DNA of 64,000 bases from an uncultured SAR86 cluster bacterium (GTDB lineage Bacteria; Pseudomonadota; Gammaproteobacteria; Magnimaribacterales; D2472): positions 173,057 through 237,056 of the forward strand of contig CACEAP010000002.1 in the NCBI GenBank assembly GCA_902557645.1, read 5' to 3'. Below the pieces are notes generated by a model. The model made no database searches. It saw only the letters and a program-made list of their open reading frames with translations, and was not told the DNA's origin. Below are positions 45,364 through 55,429 of this stretch, piece after piece. Position 1 is the stretch's first letter. Each line of letters begins with the position of its first letter. A program made the position numbers and the translations under genes.

Positions 45364-46459
45364 TTTTTGAAACAGAGCCTAATAAAGCTTTGATTACCCT
45401 ATTATTTTTAAGCCTAACATCTGATGGAATATTATTAATTCTTCTATAAGCCAACCAACCAAAAGCCATTGATTCAATTGCCTGTGGGTTCAACCCTAAT
45501 GCAGTTGTTGAATTAATCTCAGTATCTAAATGATAAGAAAGCCTTTTCATAAGTGTTTTATTATTGCTTCCACCTCCACATACATAGACGTTTTTAACAT
45601 CATGACCAGCTTTCTTTATAGCATTCGAGATACTTATAGCAGTAAGTTCTGTTAGCGTAGCCAATACATCCTTTTTATCTTGCTTGAGGAGATTTTTAGG
45701 TATGAAATTAAAATTAAATAGCTCTTTGCCTGTTGATTTAATGCCTTTTCGTTTAAAAAAAGGTTTAGAAAGCATTTTTTTCAACTCTTTATCTAATATA
45801 TTCCCTTTTTGAGCAATAGCACCATTCCTATCAAAATTTAATCCAAGAACATTTAAGCAATAAGCATCCATTAAAGCATTTCCAGGGCCTGTATCCGTTC
45901 CGAAATAAGAACCATCACTTTTAATAAAAGTATAATTTGATATTCCGCCTATATTAATAATAACTCTAGAAACTTTTTTTGATCTAAAAAGCTGTGCATG
46001 AAATTCTGGAACAAGTGGGGCGCCTTCTCCTCCTTTAGCAATATGCATATTTCTAAAATCACTTATAACTGTTGTACCTGTCTGGGCGGAAATTATATTC
46101 GGATCTCCAATTTGCATAGAAAAATTATTTTTTATATTTGGTTCATGTCTTATAGTCTGACCTGAAATACCAACATAAATATCTTCAGGGTTTTTTAGTA
46201 CATTTTTATTAATAATTCTTGATACTGCTTTTGAAAATATTAAACCAACTTTTTTATCTAGTTCCCCAAGATCAGACAATGATGCAGCATTATTGTTGAT
46301 GGTTTTGCTAATTTCGTCACTTAAATTTTTTGGGATTTTTACTGAATCAAATGCATCAAGATTGATGTTTCTTTTTGTAATGCTTACTAATGAAACATCA
46401 ACAGCATCATGACTTGTTCCACTCATTGCACCTATGTATAGCTTTGTTTTAGTTGGCAT
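45356..46459 (-). CDS. anmK: Anhydro-N-acetylmuramic acid kinase
   Basis: A 367-residue kinase of peptidoglycan recycling. The N-terminus is KLYIGAMSGTSHDAVDVSLV, with FRNMHIAKGGEGAPLVPEFH near residues 142-161, then GGISNYTF, TDTGPGNALMDAYC and VCGGGSNNKTLM. It sits after a M23 endopeptidase and before a divergent gene group that includes tyrS, which is the usual context. Confidence 0.95.
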   Translation of the reverse strand: MPTKTKLYIGAMSGTSHDAVDVSLVSITKRNINLDAFDSVKIPKNLSDEISKTINNNAASLSDLGELDKKVGLIFSKAVSRIINKNVLKNPEDIYVGISGQTIRHEPNIKNNFSMQIGDPNIISAQTGTTVISDFRNMHIAKGGEGAPLVPEFHAQLFRSKKVSRVIINIGGISNYTFIKSDGSYFGTDTGPGNALMDAYCLNVLGLNFDRNGAIAQKGNILDKELKKMLSKPFFKRKGIKSTGKELFNFNFIPKNLLKQDKKDVLATLTELTAISISNAIKKAGHDVKNVYVCGGGSNNKTLMKRLSYHLDTEINSTTALGLNPQAIESMAFGWLAYRRINNIPSDVRLKNNRVIKALLGSVSKTI

Positions 46460-47699
46460 TTGGACTCAAATTATTAAATCTTTCTATTAGCTTATTATTT
46501 TCAGCCAATAATGCAAAAAAGTTTTCTCTTTGCTCTTCGGGAACAGGCATAGCCGAGGGAAGCTTCACCCTAACAGGGTCAGTTCTTTTATTGCCAACCT
46601 TAAACTCATAATGAAGATGCGTACCTGTTGCTGCACCAGAATCACCAACATAGCCTATTGTTTGCCCTTGGTTAACTTTAGATCCTACTTTTAATTTCTT
46701 ATTAAAGCTTTCCATATGAGCATATAGAGTTGAGATGCCTCCACCATGCTTAATTTGAATAGTTCTTCCATATCCAGATTTTGTTCCGATAAATTTTATA
46801 ACACCATCTCCTGAAGCCATGATCGGAGTATTTCTTACCGCAGCATAGTCAACACCATTATGAGCTTTAATCTTATGCAAGATAGGGTGCATTCTATTTG
46901 GATTAAAGTGCGAACTTATATAAGCAAAGTCTAATGGGGCTCTAAGAAAAGCCTTTTTAATATTATTGCCATCGCCATCATAATATTCTTTACCATTTTC
47001 TGGATTAATAAATCTATAGGCATCATAGGTTTTACCTTGGTTTACAAATTCAGCAAAAACAATATCACCATTTTTAGCAATTTCACCTTCTGCATAAACC
47101 GTCTCATATATTAGTTTAAATGTATCACCTTTTCTTATATCAAAAATAAAATCAATATCCCAACCAAATAAGTATGCTAGATCCATTATGACACTCTCAG
47201 GAATATCTGCTTTGAGACCTGCTTCATAAAATGATGAATTTATTATCCCGCTTTTAAAACTAGTAACTATTTCAGGTTTTTTTACTAAATCTTTTATAGA
47301 GACATCATCATCAATACTAATTATTAGTGAGTTAATGTTATCTTTTATTATTTCAATCTCAGTAATCTGATCATTGAGATAGCTAAAGCGCATTTTATTT
47401 CCAGGCCTTATGTTTCTTAATGACCCATTTTTATCTTGTCTAAATATTTTATAAGCTGTATTTAAAGGCATTTTAAATTCTTCAAAGATAATGGATAAGT
47501 TTTCACCTTCTTTAACTGTATAGAAATCATAAGATACAGAATCAGGAGAGGTATTAACTATTTCTTCTGACTCAAAGATATCTTCAACTGGCAACTCTGG
47601 ATTATTTTTTATATCAAGATTTACAAGGAGTATAAAAGATACAAGAATTAAAAAGACCCCCAAAACGTAGTTCAATGATACCTTCTTAAAACCAATCAT
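46449..47699 (-). CDS. Peptidoglycan DD-metalloendopeptidase, M23 family (MepM-like)
   Basis: A 416-residue envelope protein: N-terminal membrane anchor (about residues 8-27), LysM/OapA-like region (DFYTVKEGENLSIIFEEFKM near 60-79), then the M23 catalytic domain with HNGVDYA and the HLHYEF zinc motif near residue 365. MepM-type enzymes cleave D-Ala-mDAP cross-links so the wall can expand. The last ten codons overlap anmK, supporting co-transcription. Confidence 0.92.
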   Translation of the reverse strand: MIGFKKVSLNYVLGVFLILVSFILLVNLDIKNNPELPVEDIFESEEIVNTSPDSVSYDFYTVKEGENLSIIFEEFKMPLNTAYKIFRQDKNGSLRNIRPGNKMRFSYLNDQITEIEIIKDNINSLIISIDDDVSIKDLVKKPEIVTSFKSGIINSSFYEAGLKADIPESVIMDLAYLFGWDIDFIFDIRKGDTFKLIYETVYAEGEIAKNGDIVFAEFVNQGKTYDAYRFINPENGKEYYDGDGNNIKKAFLRAPLDFAYISSHFNPNRMHPILHKIKAHNGVDYAAVRNTPIMASGDGVIKFIGTKSGYGRTIQIKHGGGISTLYAHMESFNKKLKVGSKVNQGQTIGYVGDSGAATGTHLHYEFKVGNKRTDPVRVKLPSAMPVPEEQRENFFALLAENNKLIERFNNLSPNAN

Positions 47700-47701
47700 A
47701 T

Positions 47702-50700
47702 TTATTCTTCTTCTAGATTAAGTAACTCAGTATTGCCACCAAATGCTACAGTATTTTTAGAGACAACCCTTTCATTAATAAATTGCATTAAATAATTAGG
47801 ACCCCCAGCTTTTAAACCACAACCAGAAAGACCTTCTCCTCCAAATGGTTGCACTCCTACAACAGCTCCGACCATATCTCGATTTATATATGAGTTACCA
47901 GCGGAGATAATAGAAGAAATTTCATCATGTTTTGACTCTACTCGAGAATGCACTCCAAGTGTAAGGCCAAAATTCTTATCATCAATCTCTTTTAAATCTT
48001 TACCTAATGTCCCAGAGTTATATTTATATATATGTAGAATTGGACCAAATTGTTCTTCATTAATATCATCCAATGAATTTAATTCAATTAAACAAGGTGA
48101 AATAATATTTTTCTCAGGTATGTGATTATGAGATTGGTATATCCTTGTATTTTCTTTTAATGCATCTATATATTTAATAAGTTTTAGATAGGCATCCCTA
48201 TTAATTATAGGACTAACATCAGTTTCAAAGCTATCAGGAGAATCAAGAACCATTTCTTTCATGGCACCAGTTAATATCTCCCACATCTCTTCATATATTT
48301 CTTCTTGAACTAAAATAAGCCTCAAAGCAGAGCACCTTTGTCCGGCTGAATTGAATGCAGATCTTATAACATCATCTGTTACTTGCTCTAAAAGAGCGCT
48401 TGAATCAACAATCATTGCATTTAAGCCACCTGTCTCAGCAATAATTGGAGTAATTGGACCTTCTTTTTTAGCTAAATTCCTATTAATTTCTTTAGCTGTT
48501 CTATGAGATCCAGTAAAACTCACACCATTAATAAAGTTAAGCATACTTAAGGCATTGCCTTGATCTGCTCCACCAATTACTAACAAAAGTGCTTCCCTAG
48601 GAATACCAGCTTTATAGAACAACTCTATTACTTTAAAGCCAATTAAAGACGAAAGCTCTGAAGGTTTTGCAATAACATTGTTACCAGTAATCAGAGCAGC
48701 ACTAATTTGACCTATTAAAATTGCTGCAGGGAAATTCCATGGACTGATACATAAAAATGTACCTTTAGGGTGGTACGTAAGCTCATTTAGCTCTCCAGTA
48801 GGGCCTTTTAATTCTATTGGGTTAGATTGAAGTTTGATACCCTCATTAGAATAGAACCTTAAAAAATCTTCTGCTTCTCTTAATTCATCCCATGCGTCAT
48901 GAATAGTTTTACCTGTCTCGTGTATTAATAAATAAAGCAGCTGTCCTGAATTCTTTTGAAGAAGATCAGCTACCTTATTTAAAATTTTTGCTCTATGGTT
49001 AATATTTATCTTAGCCCATGCATCATTCATTAATGGAGAGATTGTTTCTGTTCTAATATGTTTAGGATCATCAAATTTAAAACTTCCAATCAAATGCCCG
49101 TCACATAAAGATCTCACTTCATTTTCAATTATCGGCCTATTTAAAGAAGAGATAGCATCTATTTTACTCCCATCAAACTTGCTAAGTTTTGATTTCAATT
49201 CATCAATATTTTCTTGTTCTGTTAGATCTAGACCTGGAGAGTTTTTTCTATCTTCAAACATATTTTTTGGCAGCTTTATATTGAATAAATTATCATCCTT
49301 TAATTTTGATTCTATTACTTTAGCAGGATTTTCAGCTAATTTTTTAGCATCCACCTCTGAGTCCAATAATCTATTAATAAAAGAACTATTAGCTCCATTT
49401 TCTAATAATCTTCTTACTAAATATGGAAGTAAGTCTTTATATGCGCCTATCGGAGCATAGATACTAACTTTTGGAAGTTCTTCACAGACTTTAGCAGCAG
49501 AATCATATAACAATTCACCCATTCCAAATAACCTTTGAAATTCGTATTTTTTGTCGCAACCCATTTTATGAATTGAGGCAATAGTATGTGCATTATGGGT
49601 AGCAAATTTTGGATATATTTTATTAATTTCAAATATTTTTCTTGCAGCATGCAAGAAGCTAAGATCTGTGAGACTTTTATTTGTATAGACTGAGTAATCT
49701 GGATGAGATTTTATTTGTGATTGCTTAATCTCATAGTCCCAATAGGCGCCCTTTACTAATCTAATATGAATAGGCGCTCTCTTTTTTAGAATATTTTCTA
49801 TCCAATCAATTAAATCAAGAGATCTTTTGCCATAGGCTTGAACAGCCATACCAAGGTTTTCCCATTCCCTATATTTTTTATTAAGCAGAATATCGCTTAA
49901 TAAGTCTAAGCTAACTGATAATCTATCTTGCTCTTCAGCATCAATAGTTACTTCAACATTTTTTTGAAAAGCATGCTCTATAAGGGCTTCAAATTTAGGC
50001 TTAAGGTTTTTTGTAATGTGTGTTTGATGAAGTAATTCATATTTTGGGCTTAAAGCAGATATTTTTATGGATACACCATTGTTTGTTTTGTATAAAGTAT
50101 TTATTTTACTTACATTATCTATAGCATCTTTATAGGCATCAAAATAATTAATTGCCTGAGCTTCTGTTCTGGCTGCTTCTCCAAGCATATCGAAAGAATA
50201 TGAATTATCTTCAATATTTTTTATTTTTTTAATTTCTTCAAAGTCTCTTCCCATTACGAATTCACCACTAAGAATCTTCATTGCCATCATGATTGCTTCA
50301 CGTATAGGGATTTCTCCTGATTTCTTTGTTAAATCATTTAGCCACTTAAGTGGATTCTCAGAGAGCTCATTTGACGGTTTAATAATTTTCCCTGCTAATA
50401 ACAATCCCCAAGTAGATGCATTTACAAGCAGGCTATCTGCTTTATTTATATGATCAGCCCATGATCCAGCTGAAAGTTTCTCTGAAATTAATATATTTCT
50501 AGTGTGACTATCAGGTATTCTGAGCAAGGATTCTGCTAAACACATCAAAGCAACGCCTTCATTATTTGATAAACCATATTCACTGAGAAAAGCATCTAGT
50601 TGCGTCCGCTCATTTCTTCTTTCTCTGCAAAGCTCAATTATTTTAATAGCATTAGCTTCTATGGAGCTCTTATTAAGAAAATCGCTATCCTTAACTAACT

Positions 50701-50749
50701 CATTAGCAAGAACTTCTTCTGAGAAAAATTTTTTTTCAATAAGGGGCAT
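47702..50749 (-). CDS. putA: Bifunctional proline dehydrogenase / L-glutamate gamma-semialdehyde dehydrogenase
   Basis: A 1015-residue PutA that oxidises proline to glutamate. The proline dehydrogenase barrel fills about residues 60-470 (VSIKISALSPKYELL, TIDAEEQDRL, IRLVKGAYWDYEI, ATHNAHTIAS). The aldehyde dehydrogenase half has PWNFPAAILIGQISAAL, ETGGLNAMIVDSS and the catalytic cysteine in NSAGQRCSALRL. It lacks the N-terminal ribbon-helix-helix DNA-binding domain of E. coli PutA, so it is a short, non-regulatory form. Confidence 0.95.
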   Translation of the reverse strand: MPLIEKKFFSEEVLANELVKDSDFLNKSSIEANAIKIIELCRERRNERTQLDAFLSEYGLSNNEGVALMCLAESLLRIPDSHTRNILISEKLSAGSWADHINKADSLLVNASTWGLLLAGKIIKPSNELSENPLKWLNDLTKKSGEIPIREAIMMAMKILSGEFVMGRDFEEIKKIKNIEDNSYSFDMLGEAARTEAQAINYFDAYKDAIDNVSKINTLYKTNNGVSIKISALSPKYELLHQTHITKNLKPKFEALIEHAFQKNVEVTIDAEEQDRLSVSLDLLSDILLNKKYREWENLGMAVQAYGKRSLDLIDWIENILKKRAPIHIRLVKGAYWDYEIKQSQIKSHPDYSVYTNKSLTDLSFLHAARKIFEINKIYPKFATHNAHTIASIHKMGCDKKYEFQRLFGMGELLYDSAAKVCEELPKVSIYAPIGAYKDLLPYLVRRLLENGANSSFINRLLDSEVDAKKLAENPAKVIESKLKDDNLFNIKLPKNMFEDRKNSPGLDLTEQENIDELKSKLSKFDGSKIDAISSLNRPIIENEVRSLCDGHLIGSFKFDDPKHIRTETISPLMNDAWAKININHRAKILNKVADLLQKNSGQLLYLLIHETGKTIHDAWDELREAEDFLRFYSNEGIKLQSNPIELKGPTGELNELTYHPKGTFLCISPWNFPAAILIGQISAALITGNNVIAKPSELSSLIGFKVIELFYKAGIPREALLLVIGGADQGNALSMLNFINGVSFTGSHRTAKEINRNLAKKEGPITPIIAETGGLNAMIVDSSALLEQVTDDVIRSAFNSAGQRCSALRLILVQEEIYEEMWEILTGAMKEMVLDSPDSFETDVSPIINRDAYLKLIKYIDALKENTRIYQSHNHIPEKNIISPCLIELNSLDDINEEQFGPILHIYKYNSGTLGKDLKEIDDKNFGLTLGVHSRVESKHDEISSIISAGNSYINRDMVGAVVGVQPFGGEGLSGCGLKAGGPNYLMQFINERVVSKNTVAFGGNTELLNLEEE

Positions 50750-50876
50750 TTGTATTATTTTAAGCTTATAGCTTAAAGTATCAATATCTCATGAGCCTTT
50801 AACAAATAAGAATTTGCTATCTAAAACAGGGTAATTTTCTAAATCTCTTAATAATATTATGTTAGTCTAGCAATAT

Positions 50877-52064
50877 ATGAATGAGGCATTGAAACTTATT
50901 AAGCGTGGTACTGATGAGATTCTTACTGAAGCTGATCTTCAAAAGAAATTAGATTCAGGTAAGCAGCTTATTATTAAAGCTGGATTTGATCCTACTGCGC
51001 CTGATCTTCATCTTGGGCATACAGTTTTATTAAATAAATTAAGGCATTTTCAAGAGCTTGGTCATAAAGTTGTTTTTCTTATTGGAGATTTCACTGGCCA
51101 AATTGGTGATCCGTCTGGAAAGAATAAAACTAGGCCAACTCTAGATGCAGATCAATTAGCAGAAAATTCAAAAACCTATCAATCACAAGTCTTTAAAATA
51201 TTAAAAAAAGATTTAACAGAGATAAGGTTTAATTCTGAATGGTGTAATAATCTTGGTGCTAATGGGATTATAGAGCTTGCATCAAAATACAATGTTGCCC
51301 GAATGCTTGAAAGAGATGATTTTAATAAACGATATAGTTCTAATCAAAGTATTGCAGTGCATGAATTCTTATATCCATTAATACAAGGATATGATTCTGT
51401 AGAGCTTCAGGCTGACGTTGAATGTGGTGGAACAGATCAAAAATTTAATTTACTAGTAGGCAGAGAGCTGCAAAGGTCATATGATCAAGAGCCTCAAGTT
51501 GTTCTCACTGTTCCAATTCTTGAAGGCCTAGATGGAACAAATAAGATGTCAAAATCCTTAAATAATTATATTGGCGTTAATGAAGATCCAGATGAGATGT
51601 TCGGTAAGATTATGTCGATATCAGATGATTTAATGTGGCGCTGGTTTGAGTTATTAAGTTTTATAACAGAAGAAGAAATTATTAACTTAAAGAATGATAT
51701 GGATGCAGGCAAAAATCCCAGAGATATAAAATTTATTTTAGCCGAAGAGCTTGTTGATAGGTTTCATAACGATGGTGATGGTAAAGCTTGCAAAGAAGCA
51801 TTTTTGCAAAGGTTTCAAAAAGGATTAATGCCTGATGATATTTCAAGTATTTCTATAGACATAGAAGGGGAAAGTATACCTTTAGTTAATTTATTAAAGA
51901 CCTCTGAAATGGTTTCTAGTACCTCAGAAGCAGCAAGGCTTATAAAGCAGGGTGGAGTCAAGATAGATTCTGAAAAAGTAGAGAATCCTAAGCTAAATAT
52001 TAAAAAAGGCAGCGAGGCTATTTATCAAGTTGGCAAAAGAAAGTTTTTAAAAATAAAGGTTTAG
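50877..52064 (+). CDS. tyrS: Tyrosyl-tRNA synthetase
   Basis: A 395-residue class I synthetase. HLGHTVLL is the HIGH motif near residues 41-48, and [13 protein letters not shown] is KMSKS near 221-233, with a C-terminal S4 RNA-binding domain ([16 protein letters not shown]). It is divergent from putA with a 127-base gap carrying both promoters. Confidence 0.97.
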   Translation: MNEALKLIKRGTDEILTEADLQKKLDSGKQLIIKAGFDPTAPDLHLGHTVLLNKLRHFQELGHKVVFLIGDFTGQIGDPSGKNKTRPTLDADQLAENSKTYQSQVFKILKKDLTEIRFNSEWCNNLGANGIIELASKYNVARMLERDDFNKRYSSNQSIAVHEFLYPLIQGYDSVELQADVECGGTDQKFNLLVGRELQRSYDQEPQVVLTVPILEGLDGTNKMSKSLNNYIGVNEDPDEMFGKIMSISDDLMWRWFELLSFITEEEIINLKNDMDAGKNPRDIKFILAEELVDRFHNDGDGKACKEAFLQRFQKGLMPDDISSISIDIEGESIPLVNLLKTSEMVSSTSEAARLIKQGGVKIDSEKVENPKLNIKKGSEAIYQVGKRKFLKIKV

Positions 52065-52066
52065 AT

Positions 52067-52552
52067 ATGAGAAATATATTGCAAATGTTCACGCTAATTA
52101 TTTTAATTAGCTGTAGTCAAGAAGAAACTCTTAGCATAGATGTTCCTACAAGCACTCTTGAAAAGAATATGTTAGAGGGCGAAATATTTCTTCAATCAAA
52201 CCTATCGCAGAATAGAGTAATTGAAGTTGAGCCAGGCTTACAATACCAAGTGCTTAATAATGGAGATGATGGAGCTATGAAGCCCAAATCCTCAGACAAA
52301 ATAACTGCTCATTTTCATGGAACACTTCTTGATGGAACTGTTTTTTGGAGTTCTGTAGAAATGAACGATCCTTTGATAATCAAACCATCACAACTAATTC
52401 CAGGCTGCCAGAAGATTTTACCCCTTATGAAAATAGGAGATAAATGGAAGGTATTTATTCATCCTGATATGGCATATGGAGAAGAGGGAAGACCCACCAT
52501 TCCTCCGAATTCTGTTTTAACTTTTGATATTGAGCTCTTAGCAATAAATTAA
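52067..52552 (+). CDS. FKBP-type peptidyl-prolyl isomerase, lipoprotein
   Basis: A 161-residue envelope protein. The signal MRNILQMFTLIILISCSQEE has a lipobox with Cys16. The mature part is an FKBP domain: KITAHFHGTLLDGTVFWSS, PSQLIPGCQKILPLMKIGDKWK and MAYGEEGRPTIPPNSVLTFDIELL. It likely helps fold envelope proteins. It follows tyrS by two bases. Confidence 0.92.
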   Translation: MRNILQMFTLIILISCSQEETLSIDVPTSTLEKNMLEGEIFLQSNLSQNRVIEVEPGLQYQVLNNGDDGAMKPKSSDKITAHFHGTLLDGTVFWSSVEMNDPLIIKPSQLIPGCQKILPLMKIGDKWKVFIHPDMAYGEEGRPTIPPNSVLTFDIELLAIN

Positions 52553-52560
52553 TAGATCAT

Positions 52561-52989
52561 CTACTCTTCTTCAACAGCCTGCTCAGATATTTCTTGCCTT
52601 AATTTAATTTTTGCTAAGCTCATCTTATCTTTTAAGCTCATGATGTAAGCAGATATAGCTAAAAGTAAAATACCTGATGCTTCAAAAATTATATTTAAAC
52701 CATCAAAATCTTTAGTTTCAATAACAATCATTCTGGTTAATGCAGTAATAGCAATAATAATCGGGAGTGTTACAGGAATACGCTTATCTCTATAAAAAAT
52801 GCCCACCATTCCCAAGACTTCTGCATAGATAAATAATAGAAAAAGATCACTTAAATCAACCACTTTTACCATAATCAATCTATCTATTTCTATTCCTGCT
52901 GCAAAAAGAGTTGCCAAAGCAATCGTAGCTAAAATAACTCCTTCACTAAACCATATAAATTTCTGTAACCACTCAACATTATTTTTCAT
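52561..52989 (-). CDS. psiE: PsiE-family inner-membrane protein
   Basis: A 142-residue protein starting at ATG 52989 (MKNNVEWLQKFIWFSEG). The longer frame to 53085 runs through the tRNA gene and is not real. It has four hydrophobic segments and the VVDLSDLFLLFIYAEVLGMVG stretch typical of PsiE (phosphate-starvation-inducible family), then a charged tail. Function unknown. No Pho box seen. Confidence 0.85.
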   Translation of the reverse strand: MKNNVEWLQKFIWFSEGVILATIALATLFAAGIEIDRLIMVKVVDLSDLFLLFIYAEVLGMVGIFYRDKRIPVTLPIIIAITALTRMIVIETKDFDGLNIIFEASGILLLAISAYIMSLKDKMSLAKIKLRQEISEQAVEEE

Positions 52990-53049
52990 AGCTCTATTAA
53001 AAACAAAAATGCTTAAGGTAACAAGTTTTATTTTTTTTGATTGCTTAAA

Positions 53050-53127
<78 letters not shown>

Positions 53128-53206
53128 ATTATTGAATGCATCAGCATGTAATGGAAGGAGGATTATAAATACTTTTAGGATTCATGTCTTCTCATCCTTG
53201 ATTTTT

Positions 53207-53941
53207 TTATATTAAGCTAGATTTCTTTGATTTACGAAAACTATTTATTGAAAATGGCATGCTCAGTAAATAAGCAATAGCTAATACAGAAATAACAATC
53301 CATAAAAAATTTATTAACAATAGCACTAGAGTAAAGAAAAGAATAAGAATTCTAAAAGATTGAGCTCTCTCCAATTGAAATGAAGAATTTTTGAGGGAAT
53401 ATGTAGGAATGTTACTTATTAATAAAAAAGCAATTGTAAGAGTATAAAAAGCAAGTAAGTTTTGATAGTTAGTCCACCAATCAAAACCAATAAAAGAGTG
53501 GGTAACGGGTATCAAAATTAAGATTGCTCCAGCTGGAGTGGGGACTCCTTTAAAAAAAATATTCAGCTTAGGTGCTAAATCTGAATTATTAATATTGAAA
53601 AGAGCTAATCTTAAACAAGAAAAAACAATATAAAGCAAAAGAGATAACCAGCTAATTAAACCCATATCACTCATTAAGCACATATATAATAATAAACTTG
53701 GCGCTATACCAAAGTTTACAAAATCTGCCAAAGAGTCTAGTTGTGCTCCCAATTCTGAATGTGCTTTTAATAGCGATGCCATCATTCCATCAAGCAGATC
53801 ACAAACTGCAGCAATAAGAATACATATCAAGCTAGCTTGATATTGACCTTCAAGCGCGAAGCGCATGGAAGTTATTCCAAAACATAGCCCTGAAATTGTT
53901 ACTAAATTTGGAATTAAATTTCGTATTGCTGGCTTTTTCAT
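53207..53941 (-). CDS. pssA: CDP-diacylglycerol-serine O-phosphatidyltransferase
   Basis: A 244-residue membrane CDP-alcohol phosphatidyltransferase. The family motif DG-x2-AR-x8-G-x3-D-x3-D is recognisable as the CDLLDGMMASLLKAHSELGA stretch followed by QLDSLADFVNFG near residues 46-75 (Ala-Arg replaced by Ala-Ser). Several hydrophobic helices follow. It makes phosphatidylserine, the substrate of the psd product encoded just upstream (three-base gap). Confidence 0.92.
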   Translation of the reverse strand: MKKPAIRNLIPNLVTISGLCFGITSMRFALEGQYQASLICILIAAVCDLLDGMMASLLKAHSELGAQLDSLADFVNFGIAPSLLLYMCLMSDMGLISWLSLLLYIVFSCLRLALFNINNSDLAPKLNIFFKGVPTPAGAILILIPVTHSFIGFDWWTNYQNLLAFYTLTIAFLLISNIPTYSLKNSSFQLERAQSFRILILFFTLVLLLINFLWIVISVLAIAYLLSMPFSINSFRKSKKSSLI

Positions 53942-53944
53942 ACT

Positions 53945-54604
53945 CTAACTTAAAGATGCAAGTACTGACTCTCCCGCCACAACTCTTTGATTTAATTCAC
54001 AATCAACTTTAGAATTGATGGGAAGATAAACATCAACCCTCGAGCCAAACCTAATCAATCCAAACCTCTCACCAGCACTAAGCGCATGGCCGTTTCCTAT
54101 AAAACTTAAAATTCTTCTAGCGATTAAGCCTGCAATTTGAACAACAACTATATGAATATTTTCTTTGGTTTGAATAACTACAGCATTTCTTTCATTTTTT
54201 TCACTTGCCTTATCCAAACTTGCATTGAAAAAACTTCCTTTTGTATAGGCAATTTTTTTAACTCTACCTTCAATCGGACTCCTGTTAACATGAACATTAA
54301 AAACGTTCATGAAAACACATATTCTTTTCATCAAAATAGGTTCTAATTCAGATTCTAATGGTGGCAAGGATTCATCAATCAAACAAATAACTCCATCTGC
54401 AGGACTATATATAGCATCTGATTTAGAAGGCGTAGTCCTCTCAGGGTCTCTAAAAAACCAAATGATAAATAAAGTTATAAGGTAACCAAGAATTGCCACA
54501 GGAAGCCAAATAAAAAGGAATAAAGTAGAAATAAGTATAGAAATTAAAGCAAATTTCCAGCCTTCAGGATGAATAAATGAGGAAATATTTTTTACTGAAA
54601 ACAT
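53945..54604 (-). CDS. psd: Phosphatidylserine decarboxylase proenzyme (short form)
   Basis: A 219-residue archaeal/alpha-proteobacterial-like short Psd that converts phosphatidylserine to phosphatidylethanolamine. An N-terminal membrane stretch (about 15-50) is followed by FRDPERTTP, SPADGVICL near residue 69, MNVFNVHVNRSPIEG, and the pyruvoyl-forming self-cleavage site in GLIRFGSRVDVYLP (Gly-Ser) near residue 185. The upstream nucleotidyltransferase stop is 8 bases from its start. Confidence 0.95.
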   Translation of the reverse strand: MFSVKNISSFIHPEGWKFALISILISTLFLFIWLPVAILGYLITLFIIWFFRDPERTTPSKSDAIYSPADGVICLIDESLPPLESELEPILMKRICVFMNVFNVHVNRSPIEGRVKKIAYTKGSFFNASLDKASEKNERNAVVIQTKENIHIVVVQIAGLIARRILSFIGNGHALSAGERFGLIRFGSRVDVYLPINSKVDCELNQRVVAGESVLASLS

Positions 54605-54612
54605 ATCTCTTT

Positions 54613-55002
54613 TTAGATCTCACCCTTATCTCTCATATCTTTACGAATTTTTGTGGCGCTAATATTAGTAATAGAATCATCGAATGTTTCTTCCTCAAAT
54701 ATATAGCCAACACCTCTACCATAAGTAATATTTACAATATTAGGCACTAGCATGATTTCATATTCTATACCTTTTTGATAACCATCCTTTGAAAGACCAG
54801 TCTCGATATTTTTACAAACCTGATCCCAATCAAATGGGTTATCTTCCTGACCATCCCCTCCAGAAGCGCCCTGGACATCTCTTACTTGTATAACGACTTG
54901 ACCGGTTTTAGCAATACATCTTTTAAATAATTCTTGATGACCTTGGTGCCAGGGCTGCCACCTACCAAGCATTTGAACTGTTGGTTTTTTCCAATCAAAC
55001 AT
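54613..55002 (-). CDS. Small nucleotidyltransferase (HxGH cytidylyltransferase-like)
   Basis: A 129-residue protein of the nucleotidyltransferase superfamily. Motifs are the GRWQPWHQGHQELFKRC stretch near residues 13-29, in which HxGH is the nucleotide site, and NISATKIRKDMRDKG near the C-terminus (ISxTxxR). Such enzymes transfer AMP or CMP to a phosphorylated substrate. Its substrate is unknown. The start overlaps the upstream kinase gene by eight bases, and psd-pssA follow, so a phospholipid head-group role is a reasonable guess. Confidence 0.8.
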   Translation of the reverse strand: MFDWKKPTVQMLGRWQPWHQGHQELFKRCIAKTGQVVIQVRDVQGASGGDGQEDNPFDWDQVCKNIETGLSKDGYQKGIEYEIMLVPNIVNITYGRGVGYIFEEETFDDSITNISATKIRKDMRDKGEI

Positions 55003-55405
55003 TATCTAAAATTGCAGTAGCAACATCTTCATGATTATGATCATTCCATTCTGTAATATGGAAGTCTACTTTTTGAGGATCTTGAAATAATTTATTGGTA
55101 TCTTCGTATCTACCTTCCTTTATTGTATCCATCCAGATAACAATATCAGCATTAAAATTTTGTCTTGTTTCTCTAGTTGGACATACAAAATCACAAACAA
55201 CATTTCTACCATGAGACTTTTCAAAGTCAGCAAAACTGCGCATTCGAAGAGATTGTCTTTTCCTACCCTCTTCAGAAAAGTCCCAATCATTTGCCATTTC
55301 TCTTAATTTGTCGGCGTTATACCAAGCGGCGCTTAAAAGAGGCACCAATCTTTCAGTTAGATATGTTTTGCCACTTCCAGGTAGGCCCATTACTAAGACT
55401 TTCAT
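54995..55405 (-). CDS. P-loop kinase, adenylylsulfate-kinase-like (CysC fold)
   Basis: A 136-residue kinase. Walker A is GLPGSGKTYLTERL near residues 7-20; WYNADKLREMANDWDFSEEG matches the APS-kinase D-x-x-R substrate loop, and DFVCPTRETRQNF matches its second active-site region. It is short compared with CysC (about 200 residues). No other sulfate-assimilation gene is nearby, so a different alcohol/phosphate substrate may be used. Coupled by overlap to the nucleotidyltransferase. Confidence 0.78.
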   Translation of the reverse strand: MKVLVMGLPGSGKTYLTERLVPLLSAAWYNADKLREMANDWDFSEEGRKRQSLRMRSFADFEKSHGRNVVCDFVCPTRETRQNFNADIVIWMDTIKEGRYEDTNKLFQDPQKVDFHITEWNDHNHEDVATAILDNV

Positions 55406-55429
55406 ATATAAAATTCTAACTTAACATTG

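Noticed and set aside
49179..49460. 93-codon plus-strand ORF inside putA
   Set aside because: Antisense shadow of a strongly conserved gene with no ribosome binding site or recognisable motif.
54995..55405. Calling the kinase adenylylsulfate kinase (cysC) outright
   Set aside because: It is about 60 residues short and no sulfate-assimilation gene is adjacent; context favours another substrate.
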